From positions 6,182,985 to 6,246,984 of the forward strand of contig NC_057020.1 in NCBI RefSeq assembly GCF_000002595.2: a stretch of DNA of 64,000 nucleotides, written 5' to 3'. The position numbers and the translations under genes were made by a program. Origin of the DNA: Chlamydomonas reinhardtii. Taxonomy: Eukaryota; Chlorophyta; Chlorophyceae; Chlamydomonadales; Chlamydomonadaceae. The notes beneath the pieces were generated by a model. The model did not search any database, was not told the origin of the DNA, and was given only the letters and a program-made list of their open reading frames with translations. Shown piece after piece: positions 1-10,982 of this stretch; within the stretch, counting starts at the first letter, position 1; every line of letters begins with the position of its first letter.

Positions 1-3000
1 CGCCGGGTGGCGGTGTCATGGGCAGGTGGTGCGTGTCTACCTCGTCCGCCTCCGCACCGCCTGGCAGCGCAGCCGTGCCCAGCGCCACGACCAGTCCCGC
101 GCCGCTGCTCCCGCCGCTCGAACCAGACGCCGGCCGCTTCTCCGCCGCCAGCGCCGCCTGCGCCGCCGCCAGCTCTGCTTTCAGGGCCGCGATGGTCTCC
201 ACCATATCACCCATCTGTGCCTCCGCTGACACCGTGGTTGGCAGGCCGCCGAAAGCCGCATTCGTCATCCACGCCGCCGGCTCGTGCTGAGGCGAGGCAT
301 CCGCCAAGTCAGCGTCTGGGGCGGCCTGCCCCAAGGAGGTTTGCGGCACGCAGGACTTGTTGGCTGCGGAAGGAGAGCCAGAGCAGGAACCACAGGCGAC
401 CGCAGGCGCGCCGCTGTTCCGGCTTTCGCGGGAGTTCACGCCTGGACTGTCCGTGGCAGAGATGGCTGCGGCACCAGGCATGGCCTCCCACACCACCGTG
501 GTCACGTTGAAGGAGCCACCCGACTCCAGCCCCCCACGGAACTTGGAGTCCGGCGTTGCCGCCATCGCTCCTGCATGCACGCCATCGGCCTTCGCCGTTG
601 GCCCAGCACGCGCTGCTGTCCGCAGCGATGCCGCCTCGGCCCTCTCCGCCGCCAGCACCGCACGCAGTGTGATGCCGCGCGCGGCCGCGGCGGCCCGCTC
701 CGACTCCAGGGCCGCGCTCAATTCCCTTAACGCGGACGCCAGCACCCCCACCGCCGGGAATGATGCAGGCATAGCCTCGCCCTCGCAACCAAGAGCGTCA
801 CCCGGCGGCGGAGTAGCCGTAGACGTGGTGCTGGAGGCTGCCCAAAGTGGTGGGACGTCACCTGAAGGGGCTGGCGACCGCAGCAGGCCAGCTGCTACCA
901 CATGCGCACTCCTTGCAGCCACGGGCGCGGTGGCGTGGTGGTCCTCGCGGGCCGCCGTGGCGCACCATGTCGAATGGGACAATATGAGCGCAGGGTGCGC
1001 CGCCGCGGCCACAGCAGCTGCTGCGGCAGCCTCCGCCTCCGCGTGACGCCGCGCGCCGTCCATTGCAGCCAGCCGGTCCGCCAGGCGCGCCCGTGCCTCG
1101 TCCGCTGACGCCAGCTGCGAGCGCAGCCCGCCGGCCTCTACCTCCATGACTGCCAGCTTGGCCTGCGCTGTCTCCAGCTCCGCCCGCGCAGCCCCCAACT
1201 GCTCTGCGAGCTGAGCCCGCAGCTCTGCTGCCTCGGCCGCCTCCGCCGCACGCGCATCCTGCGACGCCTTGAGCGCGCTTGCTGCGGCTGCCGAGTGCGC
1301 ATCTACCTCTGCTTGCAGTTCAGCCAGCCGCTGCTCGGCCTCGGCCGCCGCTGCCAGCGACGCGGCTGCGGCTGCGGCCTGCGCCGCCGCGGACTCAGCC
1401 TCATGCTCGCAGCACCGCTGCCGCGCCGCCGCCAGCTGCTGCTCCAGCACTGCCACTGCATTGCCCCGCGCCGCCTCCGCCGCTACGAGCTGCGCTGCCA
1501 GCTCCTGCTGCTTGGCGTCCGCCGTCGCCAGCCGCTGGCGCGCCTCCGCCGAAGCCACCTCGGCCTCCGCTAACCGCCTCCGCGCTGCCGCCAGCTCTGC
1601 ACCCTGCTCAGCTTTCAGCTGCTCCCGCTCCGCCGCAGCATCGGCCAGCGTCGCTGCTAGCTGTCGCTTGTACTCTGCCGCCGCCGCCTCTGCCGCCGCC
1701 AGTGCGTCCGCTGTCCGCGCCGCCTCAGACGCGTGAAACGCGCGTCCAGCGTCCAGCGCCGCCGTTGCCGTGTCACGTGCCACCTCTGCTTGTGCCAGCT
1801 GTGTGCGCAGCTCAGCGACGCAGGCGGAGAGTGCGGCGGCCTCAGCAGCTTGCCCTGCAGCCGCAACTGCCGCAGCCCTGGCGTCTGCCGCCGCGGCGTC
1901 CCGCTGCGCCAACAGCTGCTGCCGCTGCGCCTCCAGCTCGCTTCGTAGAACCGTAACCTGCAGCAACAGCAAGCACACCCACGCGGGTGCATAAGATGCA
2001 AGGACAACCAAACCGGCCCAAACCCCTCCTGGCAGAGGTGCGACCACGGTGCATAGCATGAGTTCCTGCATCGCCTAACCGCCGCATCTGTACCCGACGA
2101 GGCAAAACGCACCTGGGATTCCAGAACCGCCTCGCGCGATGCCAGAGCCCGGCACGCCGCCAGTGCCTCTCCCAGTGCCACCTCCGACGCTGCAGAGCAG
2201 CGACTCCGCGGCGCCTCCGCCGTTTCCACGCCCACCAACGCGCTTGACAGCTGCGACCGGAGCGATTCCAGCTGCCGACGCTGCTCCGCCGCAGCTGCCT
2301 CCTCTGCAGCCAGCGCCGCCCGCAGCTGGCGCTGCGTCGCCTCCGCGGCGTGAGCCTGCGCAGCCGCCGCCGCGGCGGCCTTCGCCGCCGCCTCAGAGGC
2401 GGCGGCGGCGCCATCTGCTGCACGCTGCTTCTCCGCCGCGGCCTGCTGCCGCGCCTCCGTCAGCTCGGCCTGCAGCGCGGCGACCTCTGCCACCAGCGTG
2501 CGCTGCCGGCCGCCAATATGCAGCAACTCGTTCTGGCAGGAGGCAAGCATGCAGGTGGAGTTGAGTTTGGCAGGATGGTGTACACCCAAGCCTACGTTAG
2601 CCGTGCAGCTGGGTAAGCTGCGCACCCATCGAAGTGACGGCTTTCGTGCGTGCAATACCCCTGCATATCCCTTGCCCCCGCACCTGCAGCGTGCTGTTGG
2701 TTACCGCCAGCGATGCCACCTCCGACCCCAGCCGCGACACCTGCTGCCCCAGCTCCGCGCCCACCGCCGTCAGCTCCGCCACTTGCTCCTGCCGCTGCTC
2801 CACCTCCACCACCAGGACCTCGCGCTCCTCCATCACCGCCGCCGTTGCCGCCTCCTGCTGCCGCGCCGCCGCCAGCGCCGCCGTTGCCGCTGCCATAGCC
2901 TGCCGTACGGTTGCCGATTGCACCGCCACATCCGCAGCAGCCTTGACGGCGGCCGCCCGCCATGCGCCCGCCTCAGCCTCAGCCGCCGCGGCGCGCTGTC

Positions 3001-5242
3001 GCTGCTCGTCGAGCGTCATTTTCATGGACCGCACGGCGGTCAGCAGTGACGACGACTCGGCGGTGGCGGAGGGGGAGGCGGCCACAGCGTCGTCCCCAGC
3101 GCTGCTGCCACTGCGCCTGCGGAGAGCGCCGCCGGCGCTGCCGCGAGCTTCTGCGTCGGCTGCGTCAAGCGCGCAGCAGGCGGCGGCGGTGTCGGCGAAG
3201 GGCGTCGCGGCCGCGATGGTGGGCGACACCGGCTGCAGCTCCGCCTGTGAGGTGTCGGTTGCGTACGTGTGAGTGTGGGTGGTTTGAGCGCGGTAACCAC
3301 TGACCCGTCATATTATGAACTGTTTCCCCGTCGTCTGTGCCGCTGTGTAAAGCGGCAGCATGCAGCCACGCCCCCCGGCACATGACCGCACCTGCAGCCT
3401 ATCCAGCACCAGCTCCCGCCGCTGCGCCTCCCTCAGCCGGCGCAGCAACGCCCGGTGCTCGTCCGCCTGTGCCGCGAGCTGGCCCTGTTTGTGGACAGGG
3501 GAGAGAAGAGCAAGGTAACTTCAGCCGTGAGGAGGTGAGAGCCACCGGAAACGCTTCACGCTGTGCTGCCATAAACCAAGCGTCACAGCGTTCCCCTGCT
3601 GCTGACCTCCTCTACGTCTGCTTTCCTGCATGCTTCCTCCGTGTCCTTGCGCAGCCTACCAAACCCGTCCACACCCCCGCACCTGCAGCGCTGCCACGGT
3701 TGCGCTGTGCGTGCTGGCGGCTTCCTGCAGCTGCCCCTGCACCGCCGCGACCACCGCCTCGCACTCCGCCTCCAGCTGCGACTGCAGCTCCTCCACATGA
3801 GAGGACAAGATCTGTGTGTGTGTGTGTGGGGGGATTACATTCATGATTAATTAAGAAGTGAAGTCGTAGGCAGGTACAGTTGCAGTTGGGGGAGGGGGTT
3901 GTAAATACCAGCCCAAACTAAACCGAACCCAATGCAATAGAGCGAGGAGGAGAGCGCGGCCTATGCTCGACAACGGAGTGGCACGCGACAATAGTAGGGG
4001 GGCAGTAGCAAGATGGTTGAACCCCCACATGGACTAATTCCATCCTCGCAGCGTCAGCAGGTGGGCTTCTTAGTCACAGCTGAGGCATGCAGCTGCCAGC
4101 ATGCCCGGAAGTAGACCGGCACCACATACTTCACGTTTGGGTCCCGCATGTCAAAGCCGTGATTCGGCGTGTGTGCGCCAGCCGTCATGAGCACGATACT
4201 CCGACATCCGTCACGTCACTGTTGCGGCTGCCAGCCCCCCAACTACATGGACGGACTGCGCGGAAGACATCCCAGCTCCATGTGCTCCTACCTGAAGCTG
4301 CGCCTGCGAGGCCCGCAGTGCGGAGGACGACTGCTGCAGCGCCAGCTGCAGCTCCGCCACCTCCTGCATTATATGGGGTGTGAGGTTGGTGTTTGGGTGG
4401 TCGTGGTTCGGATCCGACGCACACAACGACACCGGCTTCCTTGCACGCGTGTGTCTACGGTGCGGTGTCGTGGCGGTGGTACAGCGGTGCCCAGTAGGCT
4501 CAAAGTCGAAGTAGGAAGGGGCGCAGTCCACTTCCCAACAAGGGCATCATGCGCACAGCAAACGCACCTCGTTTCGTGAGCCAGTAATCATGGCAGCCTC
4601 CTCGTCCGCTGCTGTCGCCATCAGGGCAGCATCCTCTTCCTCATCATCGCCGTCCTCCTCTTCCTCGCCTCCACTAGCCTGAGAGCTCTCCGCGCTCGCG
4701 GCTAGTTGTATGCCGTGGCTGCCCACACCGTACTGCGCCTTCACTGCGGCTGTCGTGTCGCAACCCCCAAGCAGCAACAGCTCGCCATGCGGGGCACGCG
4801 AGACGGGGACAGCCAATCCTGACGTCACCACGGCATCCGCCAGTACACATGCAGGCTGCTGGGTTGCAGCGTCCAAAGCTCGGCGGCTGGAGGAGGGGTT
4901 GTGTGCGAATTTGGGGAGCCGCTCCGCGGACGTGACCTCCGTGAGCAGTGACTGCAAGGCACGTGAGGTCAGGGGTTTACACTTTAAGTAACAGGCTCAC
5001 GGAGGCATGTATCGCAGCGCCGGCAAACGGGACGACGCTGGGAGCCCTGCGGACCGGGAAGCGGTCGCTCCCGCCAACTGCCTGCAACAGACACCTGCGG
5101 CGCGGCCGTGCCGGAAGGTGCGCTCCTGCGTTCCCCCATGCCAGGCCGCCTCGTGAACGGTGTACCGACAGCTTACCTGCACTTCACCGATGAGGTCGCC
5201 GAGGTCGGCGGAGGCCAGAATGTCCGCGCCATTCATCATCAT
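1..5242 (-). CDS. Coiled-coil protein, Ala/Glu/Gln-rich, 3' end outside window
   Basis: Eight exons join in phase: 5242-5177, 4951-4568, 4363-4292, 3811-3683, 3478-3392, 3244-2684, 2532-2113, and 1957 running open to position 1. The start is a triple ATG at 5242 (MMMNGADILASADLGDLIGE), the first in-frame ATG after an in-frame stop. About 1,220 residues are visible. After an acidic low-complexity stretch (residues about 110-130, EEEEDGDDEEED), most of the chain is Ala/Glu/Gln/Arg-rich heptad-like sequence (for example VEELQSQLEAECEAVVAAVQ), as in long coiled coils. The last visible exon is at least 652 codons without a stop; its middle is less helical and Ser/Pro-rich. No catalytic domain or known family is recognisable. 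A structural, centrosomal, Golgi or ciliary scaffold is possible, but this rests only on the coiled coil. The true C terminus lies left of the window. Confidence 0.75.
3883..3966 (+). repeat. Dispersed repeat B, copy 1 (in an intron)
   Basis: Contains the core ACCAGCCCAAACTAAACCGA followed by a CCCAATGCAA...GAGGAGGAGAG block. Related copies lie at 11591-11652 (inverted) and 22340-22385. This copy sits in the intron between exons 3 and 4 of the coiled-coil gene. Ends and terminal repeats could not be defined. A (TG)n tract at about 3813-3828 lies beside it, at the splice acceptor of the next exon. Confidence 0.6.
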
Positions 5243-5541
5243 ACCCGACTTCGCTTCGCCAGCTGAATAATCCTTCTTACTTCCGGTCTCCTCTTGCTCG
5301 GGCTTGAGCACTAACACCGGACGTGGAAAGCCCACGACCAAAACTGGGTGCCGCAGCTCCTCTGCGCAGTCGCTAGACTTTCGCACGCAGTCGCGTCTAC
5401 TTAAGCCAAGCGTTGCTGCTAGGACCACTGAAAGTATCAGAGAGGTCGAGGCGTCGCGCTAAAGTGCGCCCTCGCTCTGACGACGCCCAGTGGCGCTAGC
5501 CATGCGCATCATTGTAAGACATAATAGCAACAACTCTCAGG

Positions 5542-5736
5542 TTGTGTCCATACCGCGCTACTTGGTTTGTTGGCGCAAGCCCCAATCGGGTCTCAAAGGG
5601 GTCAGTTGTCTCTAGTGCAACTCGAATGTTATTCGAGCATCATCTAAAGTCATTGAAAGAAGCATCCACACGACAAGAGCGAGGTCTGACGAGCAAGGAC
5701 CTCGCGAACTGGCAGAACTTTGCTACGGAGTGGTGA
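5542..5736 (+). other. Protein-like reading-frame fragment, unrecognised
   Basis: A 64-codon open frame ends at TGA 5734-5736. Its last 35 residues are mixed and hydrophilic (for example TSKDLANWQNFATEW) and lack the Ala/Arg/Pro bias of random GC-rich frames here. Codons are AT-richer than in neighbouring genes. There is no ATG at its left end, so it could be a terminal exon or a decayed mobile-element fragment. No family is recognised. Confidence 0.2.
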
Positions 5737-6149
5737 ATGTGGGTGATGTATGCATATGACCTATACACGATACCTACATGGACCGCAGAGTGTCGCAGCG
5801 ACGCGCTTAGTCGCTGGTCGCGCGAGGGTCGCTGCGGATCTTCATCGCGCCCCGATTTGGGGCAACCGACACGCGTCTATTATGGACCGCTGGTGTGCAA
5901 GCGCTCAATCATGGGATATTATTTAGTCTTGACCGGGGGCAACAGGCGCCAGACCCTAGGGTCTGTGGCCCCCCTTGGGTGTTCGCGGGCGGGACGGGCC
6001 ATCCAACGCACCGGGTCAAGTCTCGTTCAGTCGTCGCGGGGATCCAGCTTACCCCGGCCACATAATTTGCCCACTTGGGCACGACCTGACCGGAGTATGA
6101 TACAGTTTCCGCCCGGCCATCCACGTACGGTCTTTGCGTGCCTTCCGGA

Positions 6150-6262
6150 GGCCCGGGTCGCACGTATGCACACACGCACGGACAGGGGTGTTCCTGGGCG
6201 GCTTCCCCCGAACGGCTGCGCTCGGGTGGCTCAGCCCAAAAACCGGGGTGACCCCTTACAAC
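6150..6262 (-). repeat. Hairpin-rich dispersed repeat, inverted relative to the 39.7-kb copy
   Basis: Read on the minus strand, it matches 39674-39790 in order: a small GGGGT/ACCCC hairpin, TTTTTGGGCTGAGCC, a CCGAGCG...GGGG arm, then CCCTGTCCGTGCG and a GT-rich tail. It is probably the distal part of the same mobile-element family as the structured segment at 39620-39800. Confidence 0.55.
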
Positions 6263-7199
6263 GCCAACAATTTATAACGTCCTACATATTGTTCTCGCCA
6301 GAGGAACGGCGTGAAGAAGCAAGCACCGTGCATGGGGTCTTGGGCACGGGTCTTGGGGTGTGCCGCCCTATGCCGCCAGGCACACGGAACTGCAAGCCGC
6401 ACGCACGCGCCGTCGTGACAGTGCATCACCCCTGCCCAGCCTGCAGCGCATTGCGGGTCCAGAGCAAACAGCCTGGACCGCAGCAATCTCCTTGCACGCT
6501 TGAGCACGGTTGGATTTGGAAGTCGAGGCCCTTCCAGCGGTGCTGGGGCCCACATGTTGCAGGTGCAGGTCATAGACATTTCGGGCAAGCACTGAAGCAC
6601 AGCTCTACACCACGTTCATATAGTTGTCGACACAGCCCCGCAATGCTGGCAAGTTCATGTTGTTAGCTCGCCAGCCGCTAGCAAGCAAAATGTCCACGCC
6701 CATATTAGCCGATTGGGAAGAGGCAGGACCGGACATGCTGACCAGTGCCGCGTGCCGCGCGTTTCTGCGTCAACCTTGCCCAAAGCATCCACTTAACCAA
6801 TGCTGCAGGCCACATGGTCATTGTAGGGGCACGAGCACGACATTTGGGAGGCAGTAGAAATGCTGGGGCCCAACAATGAAACAAGGATGGTGCCAGACAA
6901 GACTGGTTCCTTGGTAAGCCCTGACTTAGAAATTTAACCGATACGTGTTGGCGTCGTTTGACGCATTCAAAAAGCCAGCAGGACCGTGTGGCAATTCAAT
7001 GAGCCCCATTGTGCTCATGCTCTTTTGGCGGGGCAGGTGCGTGATTCCTGAGCGCTTCTCTATTGTAGTTTGTAGCCTAGCTTGATTAGCTGTATATTGC
7101 AGCTCTCACCGAGCACAGCTCAATACGCCGCCGTTGCAGCGTCCAATCACAACTCTTCCTTGTCTGGCCTGACTGCCTCGCGTCAAAATCGAGCAATCA

Positions 7200-8590
7200 A
7201 TGAAGCGCCCCAGGACTGAGGAGGGCCTGGATCCGGGCATGGCCGGCGGGGTTCAGGGCCAGATTGGGCCGGACGGCTTCCCGTGTGTGCGGCTACGGGG
7301 GCTGCCGTTTGATGTCATGGAGGGGGACATCAAGATGTTTCTGGTAGGGGAACGACTGGCTCCTGGCTAGCGCGCGCCTGCCTGTGACCTCGGTGCTTTT
7401 TTTCCTTCTTCGCGCCAAGCGCGGCCAAGAGCTGGGCTAATGACGCTTGCCCGCTCGCACCCGGCCATGGGTTGGGATTGGGCTGCCGTTCGCGCTTTAC
7501 ATAGGAGCTGGAACCGGTGGATATCGTCATGGTGAAGCGGGATGGGCGGTTCTCTGGGGAGGCCTTCGTGGTGGTGGGCAACCTGCAGCAAGTCGAGGCT
7601 GCGATGACGAAGCACCGCCAGTTCATCGGCCAGCGCTTTATCGAGATCTTCCCGGCGCAGAAGCGGGTGAGTCGAAGGCGAAATGCGCCATCGCTCGCCC
7701 AGATCGTTGACCGCCCGCAAGCGCAAGTTCAAACCTCGTGCCCTTGACCGCTACCTCTTGCAGGACTACTACCGCGCGGTCGCTAACTACGTGGGCGGGG
7801 GCGACTACGGCCGCGGCGGTTACGGGATGGGTGGAATGGGCATGGACCCGATGGGCTACAACCCGATGATGGGCGGCTACGACCAGTCCGGCATGGGCAT
7901 GATGGGCGGCGGCGACATGGGCATGATGGGCTACGGGCAAGGCTATGGGCAAGGTGGCATGGGTATGGGCGGTGGAATGGGCATGGGCGGCATGCGCGGC
8001 GGTGGCGGCGGCGGCATGGGCGGGGGTGGTATGGCCGGCGGCGGCACCACCTGGCTCAAGCTGCGCGGCCTGCCCTTCGCCGCGGTGCCTGATGACATCA
8101 TCGCGTTCTTTGACGACCCCTCGCTCGGCATTCCGCGCCTGGACCCCTCCCGGTGAGCAAGGCCTGATGGGTTGCTTGGGCTTGGCTGGTTCGTGGCCAG
8201 GGGTCGTTGACGCCAATGGGACGCGGACGCACGCAGTACGCCGTTTTCTGTGCGTGGTGCTGCGTCAGATGGCCCTAATTTGTTCTCGCAGCGCCTAGCG
8301 CCCTGTCCTCCACCCTGCTGGTTTTCCGGGCTGTCTTGAGTCTCTGCACCTGGACACTCACCGTTGCATCCCTGCCATCTCACTGCACCACCCGCAGGGT
8401 GCACATGTGGACGGACGGCGGCCGGCCCACGGGCATGGCGCTGGTGCAGTTCAACACGCCCGCCGAAGTGTCCATGGCGCGCGCCAAGGACAAGCAGCTG
8501 ATGGGCACACGCTACGTGGAGATCTTCCCCGCCACCCGCGGCGACCTGGACAAGTTCATGGCGCGTACCGGCGAGCAGATCCCCGTCTAG
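7200..8590 (+). CDS. qRRM RNA-binding protein, hnRNP H/F-like
   Basis: Four exons join in phase: 7200-7343, 7505-7666, 7764-8152 and 8398-8590 (TAG), giving about 295 residues. There are two quasi-RRMs: residues about 30-100, with RNP2-like VRLRGLPFDV and RFIEIFPAQKR, and about 205-290, with LKLRGLPFAA and RYVEIFPATRGD. The LRGLPF...EIF signature is characteristic of the hnRNP H/F, GRSF1 and ESRP families, which bind G-tracts and act in splicing and mRNA processing. Between the domains lies a roughly 85-residue Gly/Met/Tyr-rich linker (repeats such as MGGGMGMGG), a low-complexity segment of the sort that drives self-association. Function is inferred from the family. The start is the first ATG after upstream in-frame stops. 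A TGTAA signal lies about 400 nt after the stop. Confidence 0.85.
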
Positions 8591-8993
8591 ATCCGCGTGT
8601 GAGGGGGCCGGCGTCAAGTGACCGATGTCCATTTGTCGCTTAGGGGAGGCCCGGGAGGCAACTTCGCGTGTGAGTGAGGCGAGCTGCCTGTGTAGCGGAG
8701 GCTGCTGGAGGATGTGAAAGGATGCACGGTCGAAGAGATCGACTTATGACGGAGCGAGCGAGAGGATGGGTGTTAAGTGCGGCATGCTTTTGTTCGTGGC
8801 GCCGCGTTGCGTGCGCTGTTACTTCGCGCGGTGAGTTTGGAGGGGTGGGTGTGGCACCAGCAGCAGGCGCGATTGTAGCGCAAGAGATAGAAGGCTCGTG
8901 AGTCATGAACAGCAGGGCCTGCTACATCCACAAAGAGCTAGCCCTTCGGCCGCGGTGGCATCCTGAGCATGCGTGCATTTGGGCCTGAAACAA

Positions 8994-8998
8994 TGTAA
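8994..8998 (+). terminator. TGTAA polyadenylation signal of the qRRM gene
   Basis: TGTAA is the usual polyadenylation signal of volvocine algae. This is the first clear copy downstream of the stop at 8590, which would give a 3' UTR of about 0.4 kb. Confidence 0.5.
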
Positions 8999-10982
8999 CA
9001 ATGCGGATGGCTGATGAGAATACGACGCCTACGATGTGATGGTAGCAAGGGGCTACGCGGCCGTGCTGGTTCACGTCCCCTACCTGGGAATATCGCAACT
9101 GTCTGCCGTCCTGTCGTCAGTCGGTCAGCCTGCACAATACTAGGCAGCCTGCAGTCAGACACCGTACATATGTCTGTTTCTACGATAACTGCCTTTGCTT
9201 GGCCATCGGAACTCTGCAGGACGGCACCTAAAGGGCAAGCGGGTCACAGGTTCACAGCAAGGGTATTCGCGGATGTGTCGCGCCCTATGATAGGACAATG
9301 AACGTGTTTGCAGATCTGTTATGTCGGCCTCTGCAACTGGCCGTGTTGGCCACGGTGTAGGCGGCCTGGAGCGCATGCGTAGCGAGCGAGAGGGTGGCGC
9401 AAGACGATCACGTTCCGGCTTACATGTTGCCTCAGAGTTCAACGTCCACTAGGACGGGTCCCTCAATAGAACGGTCAAAGACTATCTCGCCTAGGATCGG
9501 AATGAGAGACGGCTCTAGCCGCTCTCAGACGCGACCTATATCCTCTCTCGGATCACCCGTACTCCGACCTCCCATGCAATACACCGTGTCGAGCCAACCA
9601 ACCTCGGGCACGTTCCCCTCTTCCCACACGCCAAAACCACATCCAAATCACTCAGTCACACGATATGCACGGTCACACGCCAGGTCACGACAGATGTATG
9701 GACATGGCCAGATTATTGGTTACAAGAGGGACCTGCTGACGCAGTTCACGAGCCAGTGACGTGACGCGGCCAGCAGTGGCCAGCAAGGGCGCCCGCATTG
9801 AACTGGGAGCGGGAGGGCATAGTGCCCATAGGAGTGGCTGCCATCATGAGGAAGCTAGTGCAGGCTAGTGCGCCTCGCCGTTCGGATGTCTGCAGGAGCT
9901 ATGACGGGACGACAGCCTTGCACGCTGGCCGGAGATTGCATGAGGGGACAACCCGAGCGTACAAGCAAGCAGGGACCATCGAGCGCTGCCCGGGACAAAC
10001 TTGGAAGGGGAAGCCCCCCTGACTTGAATCCACCACCACCCAAGGTGTTGCTGCAACTCTGCATGCTTAAGTCCAGCAGGTCAGCGCACAGTGAGTCGAA
10101 CCCAAGCCGTGCAAGACCCTGCAAGACCCACCAAAGCCCCATCATGTAGCATCACCGCCACAATTTCGTGACACCAGGCAATTCGTTTAGGTCTTCTGGT
10201 GGCATTACCCCGGCAGGGATGAGCGGGTCTCGTACATAACTGCCTCCCTGCCTCTCAGCCCAAGCATGCGCACGTTACGCGCACTGTGCACACACTCGCC
10301 AGTCTTCTTGCGTTCCCTTTATAAGGACATGTACCGTGTTACCGTATTGTGCTTCCACTCGCAAACACCTGGGCCATTCTTCCAACTGGACAGAGTCCTG
10401 TTCCTGCAGAACTTCCTTGAGGCCTTTGCCAATACCAAGAGCACCACTACTGCTTATTAGTGTGTGTGCACGCCGCACATTGCGTCACACCGTGGAGCTA
10501 TCTGCGCAAAACTCCATGTGGCATAACCCCCCTAATCCCTAGGCCTTCCCAAGGGCCTTCCCAGGGCAGCATTTACAGCTACTGCCAGCATCACATCTGG
10601 ATTCTCGCAGAAGCTCGAGCTGTGCACACCGAACAAAGGCTCTTCTGTGGTCATGCACAATCAACAGCACCCCTATTGCGTTAAACCCTAACCACCGCAT
10701 CCGGGTTCTCTTATGCGTTCCCTGCTGCGTCCAATAGTGCATCAAGTTATAAACCTCCCTGTGCGCAAACGATATATCAGTACACTCGTGCACTTTTCCG
10801 ATGTAGGCGGGTAAACGATGCGAAACGAACATGTGATAAGCCAGTACCATATGATGATATCACTGCCCCCAAGTGCACATGAAACGAGTATATCTTTGGA
10901 ACCATGTAACCTTGTGCATATTGTATCACGATACATGCGTGTGCGCATGGTCATGCACATGGCATAGACATGAAGACAGTGT
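8999..10982. other. Intergenic, no gene recognised
   Basis: Only short frames without family resemblance or splice-consistent partners are present. The right part should hold the 3' UTR of the minus-strand receptor kinase; a reverse TGTAA (TTACA at 10573-10577) lies about 400 nt beyond its stop. Confidence 0.4.

Larger units (their letters stand above)
5243..7199. other. Intergenic region between divergent genes, repeat-bearing
   Basis: This lies between the divergent starts of the coiled-coil gene and the qRRM gene, so it should hold both promoters; no TATA box stands out. It contains a short protein-like reading frame (5542-5736), a perfect 16-bp palindrome at 5950-5965 (CAGACCCTAGGGTCTG), and a repeat related to one at 39.7 kb. 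No complete gene is seen. Confidence 0.5.

Noticed and set aside
5737-6666. 309-codon plus-strand open frame
   Set aside because: No domain, biased Arg/Pro/Gly composition, and it runs across a palindrome and a known repeat.
7943-8632. Long minus-strand frame opposite the qRRM gene
   Set aside because: It is a shadow of the Gly/Met-rich linker and RRM exons, whose plus-strand reading matches a known family.
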